From NCBI GenBank assembly GCA_028284265.1, contig JANQRZ010000018.1, positions 1-64,000 on the forward strand: a DNA stretch of 64,000 bases. Direction: 5' to 3'. Source of the DNA: Rhodothermales bacterium. Its GTDB lineage: Bacteria; Bacteroidota; Rhodothermia; Rhodothermales; JANQRZ01. Shown here piece after piece: positions 37,301 through 46,300 of the stretch (its first letter is position 1; each line of letters begins with the position of its first letter). The notes under the pieces are model-generated. The model was not told the origin of the DNA, did no database searches, and saw nothing but the letters and a program-made list of their open reading frames with translations. The position numbers and the translations under genes were made by a program.

Positions 37301-39523
37301 GGTGCCGACGAAGTTGCCCGCCACCACGTTGCCCGTCGCCCCGGCGTCGGCCGCGATGGCGATCCCAAACTGGTTGAACCCGACCGTGTTACCCGCGCCC
37401 GCCTCGGCCCCGCCGACCGTGTTGTCTGAGGCATTCTGGACCAGGATGCCAGAGTCACTGTTGCCGAGATCATCCCCGGCGGCGTTGGTGCCGACGAAGT
37501 TGCCCTGCACCATGTTGCCTGTCGCAGGTTGGCCAAAGGACGCGATCGCGACGCCACTTACCAGATTGAATCCGACCGTGTTACCCGCGCCCGCCGCAGT
37601 CCCGCCGATGGTGTTGCCTGAGGCATCCTGGACGATGATGCCACGCGACGTATTGCGGAGGTTGGCTCCGGCCGCGTTCGTCCCTACGAAGTTGCCCGCC
37701 ACCACGTTGCCCGTCGCAGGCTGTGCGCCGAGGACCGCGATAACGATCCCGCTCCCGTTATTGAACCCGACGATGTTGCCCGCTCCCGGCGCGCTCCCGC
37801 CAACCGTGTTGTCCGACGCGTCTAGGATGGTGATACCAGAGAGCCGGTTGGCGAAACTCTGATCGCCGTCGGCATTCGTGCCGACGAAGTTGCCCTGGAT
37901 CACGTTGCCCGTCGCGGGCGACCCTGTAGACTCTACGCGGATGCCGTACTCTTGGTTGAACCCGACGGTGTTGCCCGCCCCCGGTGCGGTCCCGCCGATG
38001 GTGTTGCCCGAGGCGTCCACAACGGCGACGCCGCTGAGCGCGTTGCCGAGGTTGGCTCCGGCCGCATTCGTCCCCAGGTAGTTGCCCACCACCTCGTTCA
38101 TCGTCGCGTTGGCCCCCTGAATCAGCACGCCGTGGGTGCTGCTAAACGCGATCACGTTCCCCTCGCCAACACCCGTGCCCCCCACCTCGTTGTCGGGCGC
38201 ATCCTCGATCCACACCCCCTGTGCCCCATTGCCCATGACCGTGCCCGCCGTGTCGGTGCCGATGTAGTTGCCCAGCACCCGGTTGCCCGTCGCCTCCGCG
38301 AACCGAATCCGAACCCCCGCGAAACCACTCGAAAAGAAGCCGTTGAACCCGATCACGTTGCCCTCGCCTGCGCCCGCGCCTCCTATGGTGTTGAACGGTG
38401 CCCTGGTGATCTGGACGCCGGGGCCGATGTTCCCCAGGTTGGCTCCCGCGGCGTCGGTCCCGATGTAGTTGCCCAGCAAACGATTGCTCATGGCCGCCGC
38501 CCCGCTGATGGATACGCCCAATGCCTCGTTGAACCCGATCACGTTGCCCTCGCCCACGGCCGTGCCTCCGATCACGTTCAACGAGGCGTCCTGCACGCTC
38601 ACGCCCGCGCCGGCGTTGCCCAAGTCGGTGCCCGCAGGGTCCGTCCCGATGTAGTTGCCCACCACGCGCACGCCCTGCGCCCCGCTGAAGATGGCGATGC
38701 CGTTGCCTGGGGACCCGCCGACGACGAGCCCCCGGATCACCGAGTTGTTCGCGTTGGTGCCGATGACGGAGATGCCCCCGGTGGTCGCCGAGGCGTCGAT
38801 CCGCACCTGATGCGCGCCGCCCGGCGCGGTCGTCCCGTCGATCTCGATCGGCGTCGTGATCTGCACCGGAGCGGTGATCGGGATGGTCCCGGCGACCGAG
38901 AACTCGATGCGGTCGAAGGCGAGATCGGTGTTGGCGAGAGCGACGGCTTCCAGCAGCGAGCAGTCCTGAGTGGGGTCGGCACCGTTTGTGCCACAGGTGA
39001 GGTCATTGTCGCCCGCGAGCGTGTTGACGGTAATCGTCGCGGCGGACTGGCGGTTGGCGCCGGGCGCGCTGGGGCGGTACCACGCGGGTAGCACGACCGC
39101 AGCGTCCCTCTGGCGCGCGGCCTCGTCCTCGAGGTACGCCTCCATCCGGCGCGCGATGGCCTCCAAGCGGCGTTCCATCTCGGCGGTGCGGCGCTCGCCC
39201 TCGATGCGGCGTTCCATCCGTTCGCGGCGCTGATCCTCCGTGAGCGCATCGGCTGCCGGGACGAGTTCGATCTGCGCGAGGGATGTCGTCAGTAGGGAGT
39301 CGGTGACCCCGCGAGCCGGAACGGCCCGCAGCGCGTCGCGGCTCGTGCCCTCGGCGCGGGGCGCGTCCGGGAGGATGGTCGGCGCGAGGATCGGCTGGGC
39401 GGGCGGTTCTGGGGCCACCCGCTGTTGCGCATGGGCAGCCCCAGCAACCAGAACACAGAGCAGGAGAAGAGCGGTCACTCGGAGACACGGGATACCGGGC
39501 GCGTGAAGCAGGGTCGAGGACAT
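34310..39523 (-). CDS. Giant beta-helix repeat protein with T9SS C-terminal sorting domain
   Basis: The ATG at 39523 gives about 1737 residues with a signal peptide ending GAAHAQ. A short charged coiled-coil (about 75-130) follows, then a CSLREA-like block (TITVNTLAGDNDLTC, DCSLLEAVALANTD). About 16 repeats of roughly 62-69 residues fill about 250-1295, with the theme NTIGGTAAGAGNTVGFN and GNFVGTNAAG, read as a right-handed beta-helix. An Ig-like domain (about 1500) precedes the type A sorting domain with YPNPFANRATLGFDVPEA and ending ATQRVTLLR. It should be exported by T9SS and surface-attached or released. The repeats suggest an adhesin or matrix protein, which is inference. Confidence 0.88.
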   Translation of the reverse strand: MSSTLLHAPGIPCLRVTALLLLCVLVAGAAHAQQRVAPEPPAQPILAPTILPDAPRAEGTSRDALRAVPARGVTDSLLTTSLAQIELVPAADALTEDQRRERMERRIEGERRTAEMERRLEAIARRMEAYLEDEAARQRDAAVVLPAWYRPSAPGANRQSAATITVNTLAGDNDLTCGTNGADPTQDCSLLEAVALANTDLAFDRIEFSVAGTIPITAPVQITTPIEIDGTTAPGGAHQVRIDASATTGGISVIGTNANNSVIRGLVVGGSPGNGIAIFSGAQGVRVVGNYIGTDPAGTDLGNAGAGVSVQDASLNVIGGTAVGEGNVIGFNEALGVSISGAAAMSNRLLGNYIGTDAAGANLGNIGPGVQITRAPFNTIGGAGAGEGNVIGFNGFFSSGFAGVRIRFAEATGNRVLGNYIGTDTAGTVMGNGAQGVWIEDAPDNEVGGTGVGEGNVIAFSSTHGVLIQGANATMNEVVGNYLGTNAAGANLGNALSGVAVVDASGNTIGGTAPGAGNTVGFNQEYGIRVESTGSPATGNVIQGNFVGTNADGDQSFANRLSGITILDASDNTVGGSAPGAGNIVGFNNGSGIVIAVLGAQPATGNVVAGNFVGTNAAGANLRNTSRGIIVQDASGNTIGGTAAGAGNTVGFNLVSGVAIASFGQPATGNMVQGNFVGTNAAGDDLGNSDSGILVQNASDNTVGGAEAGAGNTVGFNQFGIAIAADAGATGNVVAGNFVGTNAAGDDLGNSDSGILVQNASDNTIGGTAAGAGNTVGFNNFGVVIRSTGVAPSTGNVVQGNFAGTNAAGDRLGNTFAGIQVQDASDNTIGGSAPGAGNTAGFNNYGIAILVDGGAATGNVVQGNFVGTDAAGADLGNEDEGISAAGASDNTIGGSAPGTGNTVGFNTVGITVEAFDGHTPVGNEVTGNYVGTNAAGADLGHTLAGIVVQDALDTVIGGSLPGAGNTVAFSDSTGIIVERVMAPTTGTVVQGNFVGTNAAGANLGNTDYGIVVEEASGNTIGGSAPGAGNTVGFSNLAGIQIRPDTDAAFAKSGAGTAVGSNTVAGNFVGTNAAGADLGNGVYGIQILNAPNNLIGGTEAGAGNTVGLNDFAGILIQGGTATGNVVQGNFAGTNAAGANLSNNTAGIWVFDAPANTIGSIGSGAANTVGFNTFGIIVQGALATGNAVQNNFAGTNAAGDNLGGLVGIQVQDGSDTIIGQARLGSGNTVGFNTFDGISLVETGAPNTTGNSVRNNLVGTNAAGADLGNENGISVYGASENFIGGAGGTGLEGNTVRHNGTGILVAEYTFIVPEDNAILGNSVFDNDNLGIDLTADPVGDPNSVTPDGVTPNDPDDPDAGPNGFQNYPVLTAATPDSVSYRLDSTPNTDVHIELFASDAPDVSGFGEGERFLLAFEVTTDADGDASGSVSITGIPGVTAGDVVSATATPRAATLSSFGGTSEFSAAVEVEGPPPVDYDLVVTGTDPSGSPIVVARGGQVTFDYSITNNTAAPASGEFWFTASLGGNVVAQAPILSGTLPGGQTVTASFTQNVPGSAPTATYDYALKIGAFPNVAVDTEAFEITVTSSLKGSSEPSARAPSSKEGEAWAVDDVMPWRVVVAEGGLTEGAVTEKEAEEAESAETEGVASSAALPEAFALTPAYPNPFANRATLGFDVPEATTVRLVVYDMLGRAVAVLVDGEVEAGRHETVFDGSGLPSGVYLVRLTTATGFAATQRVTLLR
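35640..38760 (-). repeat. Tandem coding repeat of about 62-69 codons, 16 units
   Basis: The beta-helix part of the giant protein is encoded by about 16 successive units of 186-210 bases. I counted 16 copies of the N-x-I/V-G-G-like turn followed by G-A/E-G-N. Units in the middle (about 36.8-37.9 kb) are the most alike, while the outer ones have diverged. The regular spacing in multiples of three keeps the frame. Confidence 0.85.
37233..37505 (-). repeat. Two identical 87-bp direct repeats, 186 bp apart
   Basis: Bases 37233-37319 and 37419-37505 appear identical throughout 87 positions, including third codon positions, while the sequence between them differs. The offset is exactly 62 codons. 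This points to recent unit duplication or gene conversion within the beta-helix gene. Confidence 0.8.
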
Positions 39524-39660
39524 GGGAGAGTTTGTGTATAGCGTGTGTGAGATACAGGTCGCGAGCGATGGCGGTGCGGACACCCCGAAGCCGGGGTACC
39601 GTCAGCGTGTAGCGAGCAGGCGGGGCGACCACCACCGAACGCCCCGCCTCTCGCCGCTCG

Positions 39661-42600
39661 CTAGCGCAACAGCGTCACCCGCTGCGTCGCTGCGAAACCC
39701 GTAGCCGTCGTCAACCGGATGAGGTAGACCCCGCTCGGCAGACCGGCCCCATCGAGCACTACCGTATGCCGCCCCGCCTCTACTTCGCCATCAACGAGCC
39801 GTACCACCGCGCGGCCCAGCACGTCGTAGACCACGAGCCGGACGTTCGCCACTTCGGGCACGTCGAAGCCGAGGGTCGCCTGGTCGGCAAACGGGTTCGG
39901 GTAGACGGGGTGAAGCATCGCCGCCGAGGGGGACGCCGCAGACGCTGACGCTGGCAGTTCCGTCCACGGATCGGCCTCCGTCACCGCCCATGACTCGCTT
40001 CCACCCGCTCGGCCTACCTCTGTCACCTCCACCTCAAACGCTACCTCATCCACCGACACATTCGGGAAAAGACCGATGTGCAACGTGTAGGCGTACGTCG
40101 TCGTGGGCGCGCCAGACGGAATAGGCTGCACGAACGACGGGGAGAAGGTCCCTCCCGCGGGCAGTGTGCCGGACTGGATCACGCCCTGCGCGACGGTGGT
40201 GCCCCCGAGCGACGCCGTGAACCAGAAGTCACCCGAGGCCGGGGCCGCGGTGTTGTTGGTGACCGTGTAGTCGAAGGCGATCTGTCCACCCTGCGACACC
40301 ACGATGGGTGAGCCTGCGGGATCGGTGTTGATCGCCGTGAGGTCGAAGTTGGGCGGCGGCGTGGCACTCCCGACGCTGCGGTATACGTCACCTCCCCACT
40401 TCGCGGCGAAGGACTCTAGTTGGTTGATGCCCGTCACGGCGAGGTCCGGGTCGCCATCGCCATCTACATCGGCCCACGCCACGGCGCTCTCCCGCATGTC
40501 GAGCACGGCGGTGCTGGCTCCGGCATCGCGCACGAGCACGCCCCCGTCGTTGCGATACACCTCGCCCACCGGATCGCCCGACGCATCCTCGCCGGTCACG
40601 ACGAGGTCCGGGTCACCGTCGCTGTCGTAGTCTGCCCATGCGACCGCGCCACTTTCCACATCGGCCACCACATCGCTGGCCGCTGCGTCCCGCACGAAAA
40701 CGCCTGCATCGTTGCGATACACGTCACCAAACAGGGTCCCGAAGCTGCTCCCCGTGACGAGCAGATCGAGGTCGTCGTCACCATCATAATCGGCCCACGC
40801 GATGGAGCCACTATCCACGTTGGGAATCACCGCACTGGCAGCGACATCCCGTACCAACACACCACCGTCGTTGCGGTACAACTCGCCGAAGGTCGGGCCA
40901 TTGCCGGTACCCGTCACCATGAGGTCGGAATCGCCGTCGGCATCGTAATCACCCCACGCCACCGCGCTCCGGCGCACGTCCGCGATCACGCTGCTGGCGG
41001 CCGCGTCCCGAACGAGCACGCCCACGTCGTTGCGGTACAGCTCACCTCGGTTGTCACCGTTGCTGTCTCTGCCGGTCACGACGAGGTCCGGGTCGTCGTC
41101 GCCGTCGTAGTCCGCCCACGCAATCGCACCGAATGACAGGCCGGGAATAGAATCGCTGGCGGCGGCATCGAGGACGAGTGTTCCTCCATCGTTGCGGTAC
41201 AACTCACCGATACGCCCGATAGGAAGCGGGAACTCCCCGATGACGACGAGGTCGGGATCTCCGTCGGAGTCGTAGTCGGCCCACGCTACGTCACCCTCCT
41301 CCACGCCCGGGACGACATCGCTGGCGGCGGCATCGAGGACGAGTGTTCCTCCATCGTTGCGATACAACTCGCCGAAATCGTTACTGCCGTTGCTGAATCG
41401 CCCTGTACCTACCAGGACGAGATCGGGATCACCATCCGTGTCGTAGTCTGCCCACGCGACCGCGCCTGCGCCGAGATCGGTGATGGCCTCGGAGGATGCG
41501 AGGTCTGGCACGAGCGGCGTGTCCGCCACATCGAAGGCAGCGATCCGGGTCAGCCAGTCGGCCCCGACGGAGAAGTCTGCTAGGTATTGGTTGGTGTACC
41601 AGAATGTCTCGTCGTTCACGGGGTCCACCGTCATCATGGTATAGTCGCCCCACCGGTTCCTCGGAAACAGCAACTGCGCTCCCGTCCCGGCTTGCACCTC
41701 CAGTTCGGGCACGTTCATGATGCCGGTCCCGCTCATCGTTGCAGTCTGGCCCGTGACCCAGATGGAAGGAAACAAGTCTTCGCTCGCCACCGAGTAGCCG
41801 AGAGCGATGTCGCCCAGCCCGTTCATCGCCATCGACCCCATCCACCGGTAGAGGTCATCGTCCGGGGCATAGGTGGCCTGCTGGTGGAAACCCCAGCCGC
41901 CGCCAGTTCGGCTCCCGGCGTTCCGCACCTCATACCACCGGACGCCCGCCCGCTCGTCGGCGGTGCCTGCATCGACTTGCACCGTGTGGTTAGCGAGCAG
42001 CGTCTGGTACGAACCGAAGTTCCGGTACTGAAGCTGAAACATGAGCCGGTCGCCGAGGCTTTCGAGTTGGAAGTCCGTGACACCCGGTTGGGGGACGTAG
42101 GCCTGGGGCGGGGGAACGAAGGCCGCCGTCGCAAGCGAGTCGATGAGCGTAAAGGTCGAGTTGGCCGGGGTGGTCCAATCGACGGCCATCTCGTAGAGGC
42201 GGAGGTGCTCCCGCTCCGGTCCGGCGGGTGCCATGAACGGAATCGCTGCGAAGAGACCCGGCGCACCGGGCGGTGGGGCTGGCCCGTCGAGGTCCGCCGG
42301 GAGCATCCCGACGAGGTCCTCGCTCTCGGGGATCGTAAAGACGACCATCTGGGCAGGCAGCCCCTGGAGCATCGCATCGCGCTCAAACGCGATGGCTTCC
42401 TGATTGAGCGTAGACCCCGCGAAGGACTGGTTCGTCGCGTAGTAGGCATCGGGCCACACGCCGAGCTTCGGATAGTCCGGGAATTCGGTGAAGTCGAACT
42501 CGTACTGGTGGTACGAGCCGGTCGGATCGGGCGTCGCCGAGACCGCGATGCAGAGGTCGAACCCGGCGCTGATCTGGAACTGCATGATCACCCACCGGTC

Positions 42601-43149
42601 GGCGAGGTGATCGTAGAGAACGACGGGGTCGCCGTCGTTCTGCTCCTCGCACGGACCGCCGAGACCCGCGAAGAAGTGATTGTTCGGGACCTGAAGCTGA
42701 ATCGAACCCGTTTTTCTGTAGACGCTGGTACGGGTGTTGGTCGACTGCATATAGTGGCCCGGTCCCACATCGCCGTTCACGTCGGGTGGAGCGAAGATTG
42801 TGGCGGAGACCCCGCCGAAGTTCTCGCGCGCGATCGCCACCGTTTCTGTCTCGCCACTCCCTCTCCACAGCGCTTCATCGAGCACCGGGTCCCTGAAGCC
42901 CGGCGGCACATCCGTCGCCACCGACCGTGTGCCGAAACGATGCACCTTGTTGGGAACGACGAAGGGCGGACCTACCCGGTAGCGCCCCGGACGGACCGGC
43001 ACCTCGCGCAGCGGCTGCGACGTGTTGACGCGCGTGGCCTGAGTGAGACGAGGCTCAGGAGTCTGAGCGCGGGTACCGGGTGCAAGCAAGCAGGCGAGGC
43101 CAGCGAGTACGATTGCGGAGAAAGCGAACGAGAACCGAGGTCGGCGCAT
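39661..43149 (-). CDS. Large secreted FG-GAP/VCBS beta-propeller protein with T9SS sorting domain
   Basis: The ATG at 43149 gives about 1162 residues with a signal peptide ending GTRAQ. The N-terminal half has the pattern PPDVNGDVGPGHYMQSTN, GGPCEEQNDGDPVVLYD and DRWVIMQFQ, a module I associate with secreted proteins of Bacteroidota and Xanthomonads. Seven FG-GAP-like repeats follow (DYDxDGDPDLVVTG theme, about 560-950), enough for one seven-bladed propeller with Asp-rich calcium loops. An Ig-like domain and a type A sorting domain (YPNPFADQATLGFDVPE) end the protein. The last 200 residues closely match those of the neighbouring beta-helix protein, so the two share an ancestral 3' end. The role is unknown. 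Confidence 0.88.
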   Translation of the reverse strand: MRRPRFSFAFSAIVLAGLACLLAPGTRAQTPEPRLTQATRVNTSQPLREVPVRPGRYRVGPPFVVPNKVHRFGTRSVATDVPPGFRDPVLDEALWRGSGETETVAIARENFGGVSATIFAPPDVNGDVGPGHYMQSTNTRTSVYRKTGSIQLQVPNNHFFAGLGGPCEEQNDGDPVVLYDHLADRWVIMQFQISAGFDLCIAVSATPDPTGSYHQYEFDFTEFPDYPKLGVWPDAYYATNQSFAGSTLNQEAIAFERDAMLQGLPAQMVVFTIPESEDLVGMLPADLDGPAPPPGAPGLFAAIPFMAPAGPEREHLRLYEMAVDWTTPANSTFTLIDSLATAAFVPPPQAYVPQPGVTDFQLESLGDRLMFQLQYRNFGSYQTLLANHTVQVDAGTADERAGVRWYEVRNAGSRTGGGWGFHQQATYAPDDDLYRWMGSMAMNGLGDIALGYSVASEDLFPSIWVTGQTATMSGTGIMNVPELEVQAGTGAQLLFPRNRWGDYTMMTVDPVNDETFWYTNQYLADFSVGADWLTRIAAFDVADTPLVPDLASSEAITDLGAGAVAWADYDTDGDPDLVLVGTGRFSNGSNDFGELYRNDGGTLVLDAAASDVVPGVEEGDVAWADYDSDGDPDLVVIGEFPLPIGRIGELYRNDGGTLVLDAAASDSIPGLSFGAIAWADYDGDDDPDLVVTGRDSNGDNRGELYRNDVGVLVRDAAASSVIADVRRSAVAWGDYDADGDSDLMVTGTGNGPTFGELYRNDGGVLVRDVAASAVIPNVDSGSIAWADYDGDDDLDLLVTGSSFGTLFGDVYRNDAGVFVRDAAASDVVADVESGAVAWADYDSDGDPDLVVTGEDASGDPVGEVYRNDGGVLVRDAGASTAVLDMRESAVAWADVDGDGDPDLAVTGINQLESFAAKWGGDVYRSVGSATPPPNFDLTAINTDPAGSPIVVSQGGQIAFDYTVTNNTAAPASGDFWFTASLGGTTVAQGVIQSGTLPAGGTFSPSFVQPIPSGAPTTTYAYTLHIGLFPNVSVDEVAFEVEVTEVGRAGGSESWAVTEADPWTELPASASAASPSAAMLHPVYPNPFADQATLGFDVPEVANVRLVVYDVLGRAVVRLVDGEVEAGRHTVVLDGAGLPSGVYLIRLTTATGFAATQRVTLLR

Positions 43150-43306
43150 GATCGGAGGTGTGCGGTGAAGGACGACGCCCTCAACCTCCTTCCTAGCCAT
43201 ATTTGGTGCGTTACGTACCGGTCTCCATGTGTTGCGTCTACGTCACATGCGACATACGTACAACAGATTCTCGCACGCGCAGCCCATGCTGGAGCGTGCG
43301 CTTACG

Positions 43307-46300
43307 CTATTCCTGCTCCGCCGCGTAGACCGACGGGCGGCACCCAAACTGCCGGTCGAAGCTGTTCGAGAAGTGCGCCACGCCTTTGAAACCGACCGCA
43401 TAGGCAATCTCGCTTACGGTCCCAGCCTCGGCTTTCAAGAGCTGCGCCGCCCGCTCCAGCCGCATCGTGCGGATCGCCTCCGACGGCGTCTGGTCGGCAA
43501 GGGCTTTGAGCTGCCGGTGGAGGTGGCCCCGACTCACGCCCACGACCTCGGCCAGTCGCTCGACGGTGAGCGTCTCATCGCCGAGGTGCGTCTCAATCGC
43601 CGTGCGAACTTCCGTCAAGAAGACAGCATCGGTAGAGGTTACGTCTACCGTTGTGGGTGCGATTTCCGGCAAGACCGTCGCTTCGTCCTCGCCGAACACG
43701 AGTGCGATGCCTTCCTGCCGGTACCGCTCGCGGAGCCGCCGCCGCAAGGCGATCAGGTTTTCGATCCGCACCCGCAGCTCCGCCGGGTCGAACGGCTTGG
43801 TGAGGTAGTCGTCGGCGTGCTCGCCCAGCCCTTCGAGCCGGTCCTCGTGTTCGGCCTTCGCCGTGAGCAGGATGACCGGCAGAAAGCTCGTCTCGGGGTC
43901 TGTCTTCAGCGCGCGGCACAGTTCGAAGCCACTCAGGCCGGGCATCATCACGTCAGAGACGACGAGGTCCGGCAACTGCTCCCGCGCAGCGGTTAGCCCC
44001 GCCTCGCCGTCGGCAGCTTCGAGGACGCGGTAGCCGGGTTCGAGGTGGCGACGGATGTAGGCGCGCACTTCGGCATGGTCCTCCACCACCAACACCGTCG
44101 TCCGGTCCTCATCCGCATCATCCGGGTCTGTTTCAGCGAGGCCATCGCCTCCTGGCTCGTAGAGCAGCGGTGCAGGTACGTTCGTTGGTTGCCACGGCTC
44201 GGCCTCGTCCACGATCTGCTCCGGCGCAAGGTGGTCGCGTCCAAGCGGCAGGGTGAGCATAAACGTACTGCCGAAGCCCTCCTCGCTCTCGACGGCGAGG
44301 GTGCCTTTGTGCAAGTCCGCGATCTCGCGGGCGAGGGCCAGCCCAATGCCGGTCCCCGGCTGCATCCGGGCCGAGGTTTCGTTGACTTGGTGAAAGCGAT
44401 CGAAGACGTAGGGCAGGTCGGTAGCAGGAATGCCGGGGCCGCTGTCGCGGACGGTCAGGCGCGCCGCATCGCCCTCAGCCTCAACGCTGACCCGAACGGT
44501 ACCACCTTCGGGCGTGAACTTGATCGCGTTCGAGAGCAGGTTGGTGAAGACCTTTTCCAACTGCTCGGGATCGGCCCAGACCTCAACCGGCTCAGGCGGG
44601 GTCTCCACCTTGAACACTAGCGCTCTGCGCTCGGCCAGCGGCTCGAAGGGCTGCGCCATCGCACCAGCAAACAGGCTAAACTCTAGCCGACGTGCGCGGA
44701 GTGGCGTCCGCCCAGCTTCGAGGCGGGCGATGTCAAGAATCTGATTGACGAGGTCAAGCACGCGGGCCGCATTGCGGTGGGCAAGGTCCACCTGCTCCTT
44801 CATCGGCGTGGAAAGTGAGCCGTGCAAACCTGCTCGTAGGTCGTCCAGCGGACCGAGGGTAAGCGTGAGCGGCGTCCTGAACTCGTGGCTGACATTGGCG
44901 AAGAACCGGCTCTTGGCCCGGTCGAGCGCGCGAAGTTGCTCAGCTTCGATACGCTCGATCTCGGCCCGATGCCGAAGCGTTGCTCGCCGCTGACGGTCTC
45001 GGTAGATGCCTGCTCCGAGACCAAGAATCAAGAGGGCATAGGCGAGATAGGCCCACCCCGTCCGCCACAGCGGCGGCGCGATGACGACAGCTACCGACGC
45101 TTCGGCCTCCCCCCAAATACCGTCCCGACCTGCTGCGCGCACACGGAATCGGTACCGCCCCGGACTGAGGTTGGTGAACGTCACCTCGCGCTGCGCCCCC
45201 ACTTCTCGCCAGTCCTCATCGAACCCATCAAGCCGCACGGCGTAGCGATGCGCGTTCGGTTCGCGGAAATCGAGCGCGGCAAACTCGAAGCTCACCACCC
45301 GGTCGTCGTAGCGGAGGCGAAGCGTCTCGGTGATCGCCAGAGGCCGGTTCAGCGGCGCCCCTTCGACGCCAACCTGCACCCGCTCATCGAGCAGACGAAG
45401 CCCCGTCAGCACGACAGGCGACGGGGAAGGTGTTTTAGCGATGTTTGCCGGATCGAACGAATAATAGCCACGCCCGCCGCCCACGTAGACCTGCCCGGTT
45501 CGCGGACTCCGGTAGAGCGTCCCGCCGCCCGGAAAGCCATCCTCCGCATCGTAGTTCAGCAGCGTCTCCGCCTGCGGATCGAACCATGACAGCCCGAGCA
45601 CCGTCGTCACCCAGAGGCGGCCTTGGGCATCTTCGGTGATCCCGTCGATGGGCACGTTGGACAACCCGCCGGGCCGATGGTACTGTGTGACGTTTCCCGC
45701 CTCGTCTACCTCTAACCGGTTCAGCCCCTTGCCGCCTCCCACCCAGAGCGCTCCATCCTGACCTCGGTAGATACTCAGCACCATGCCCCACTGCAGCGAC
45801 TCTGGGTCTGGTGCATCCTCTCGGATACGGGTGAAGGTTCGCTTACCCTGCCCTGCAACGGGCGGATCGAGGCGGCCAAAGCCTCCGCTGAATGTCCCGA
45901 CCCACACCCTGCCCGATGGCTCTGGATAGACCGAGATAGCGTACTGATAGAAGCCGTCCGGCTCGGGTGCATAATGAACTACACGCCCCGTCGCGGTCTC
46001 GATGTCGAACAGGCCGTTGTAGGTCCCGACCCAGAGGTGGCCGTCCGCATAGACCAACTCGTAGGCAACGGTGATCTGTGTCGTGCCGTTCTCGGTTTGG
46101 GGCGTAAACCGCGCGAACCGGCCCGTCTGCGGATCGCGACGGTACAGACCATCGTAGGTGCCAACCCACACCGCGCCGTCGTCATCCTCGGCAAGGTCCA
46201 ACACGGCATCGTTGCCAAGCGAACCGGGATCCGACGGGTCATGCCGATAGAACGTGAATACGCCCGTCTCAGGATCGCGACGGTTTAACCCACCCCCGTC

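Noticed and set aside
35640-38760. Regular repeats resembling a CRISPR array
   Set aside because: The repeats are 186-210 bases long, in frame and translated as beta-helix coils. There are no short repeats with unique spacers and no cas genes.
37952-39091. A 379-codon plus-strand frame within the beta-helix gene
   Set aside because: It is antisense to the repeat units and merely inherits their periodicity.
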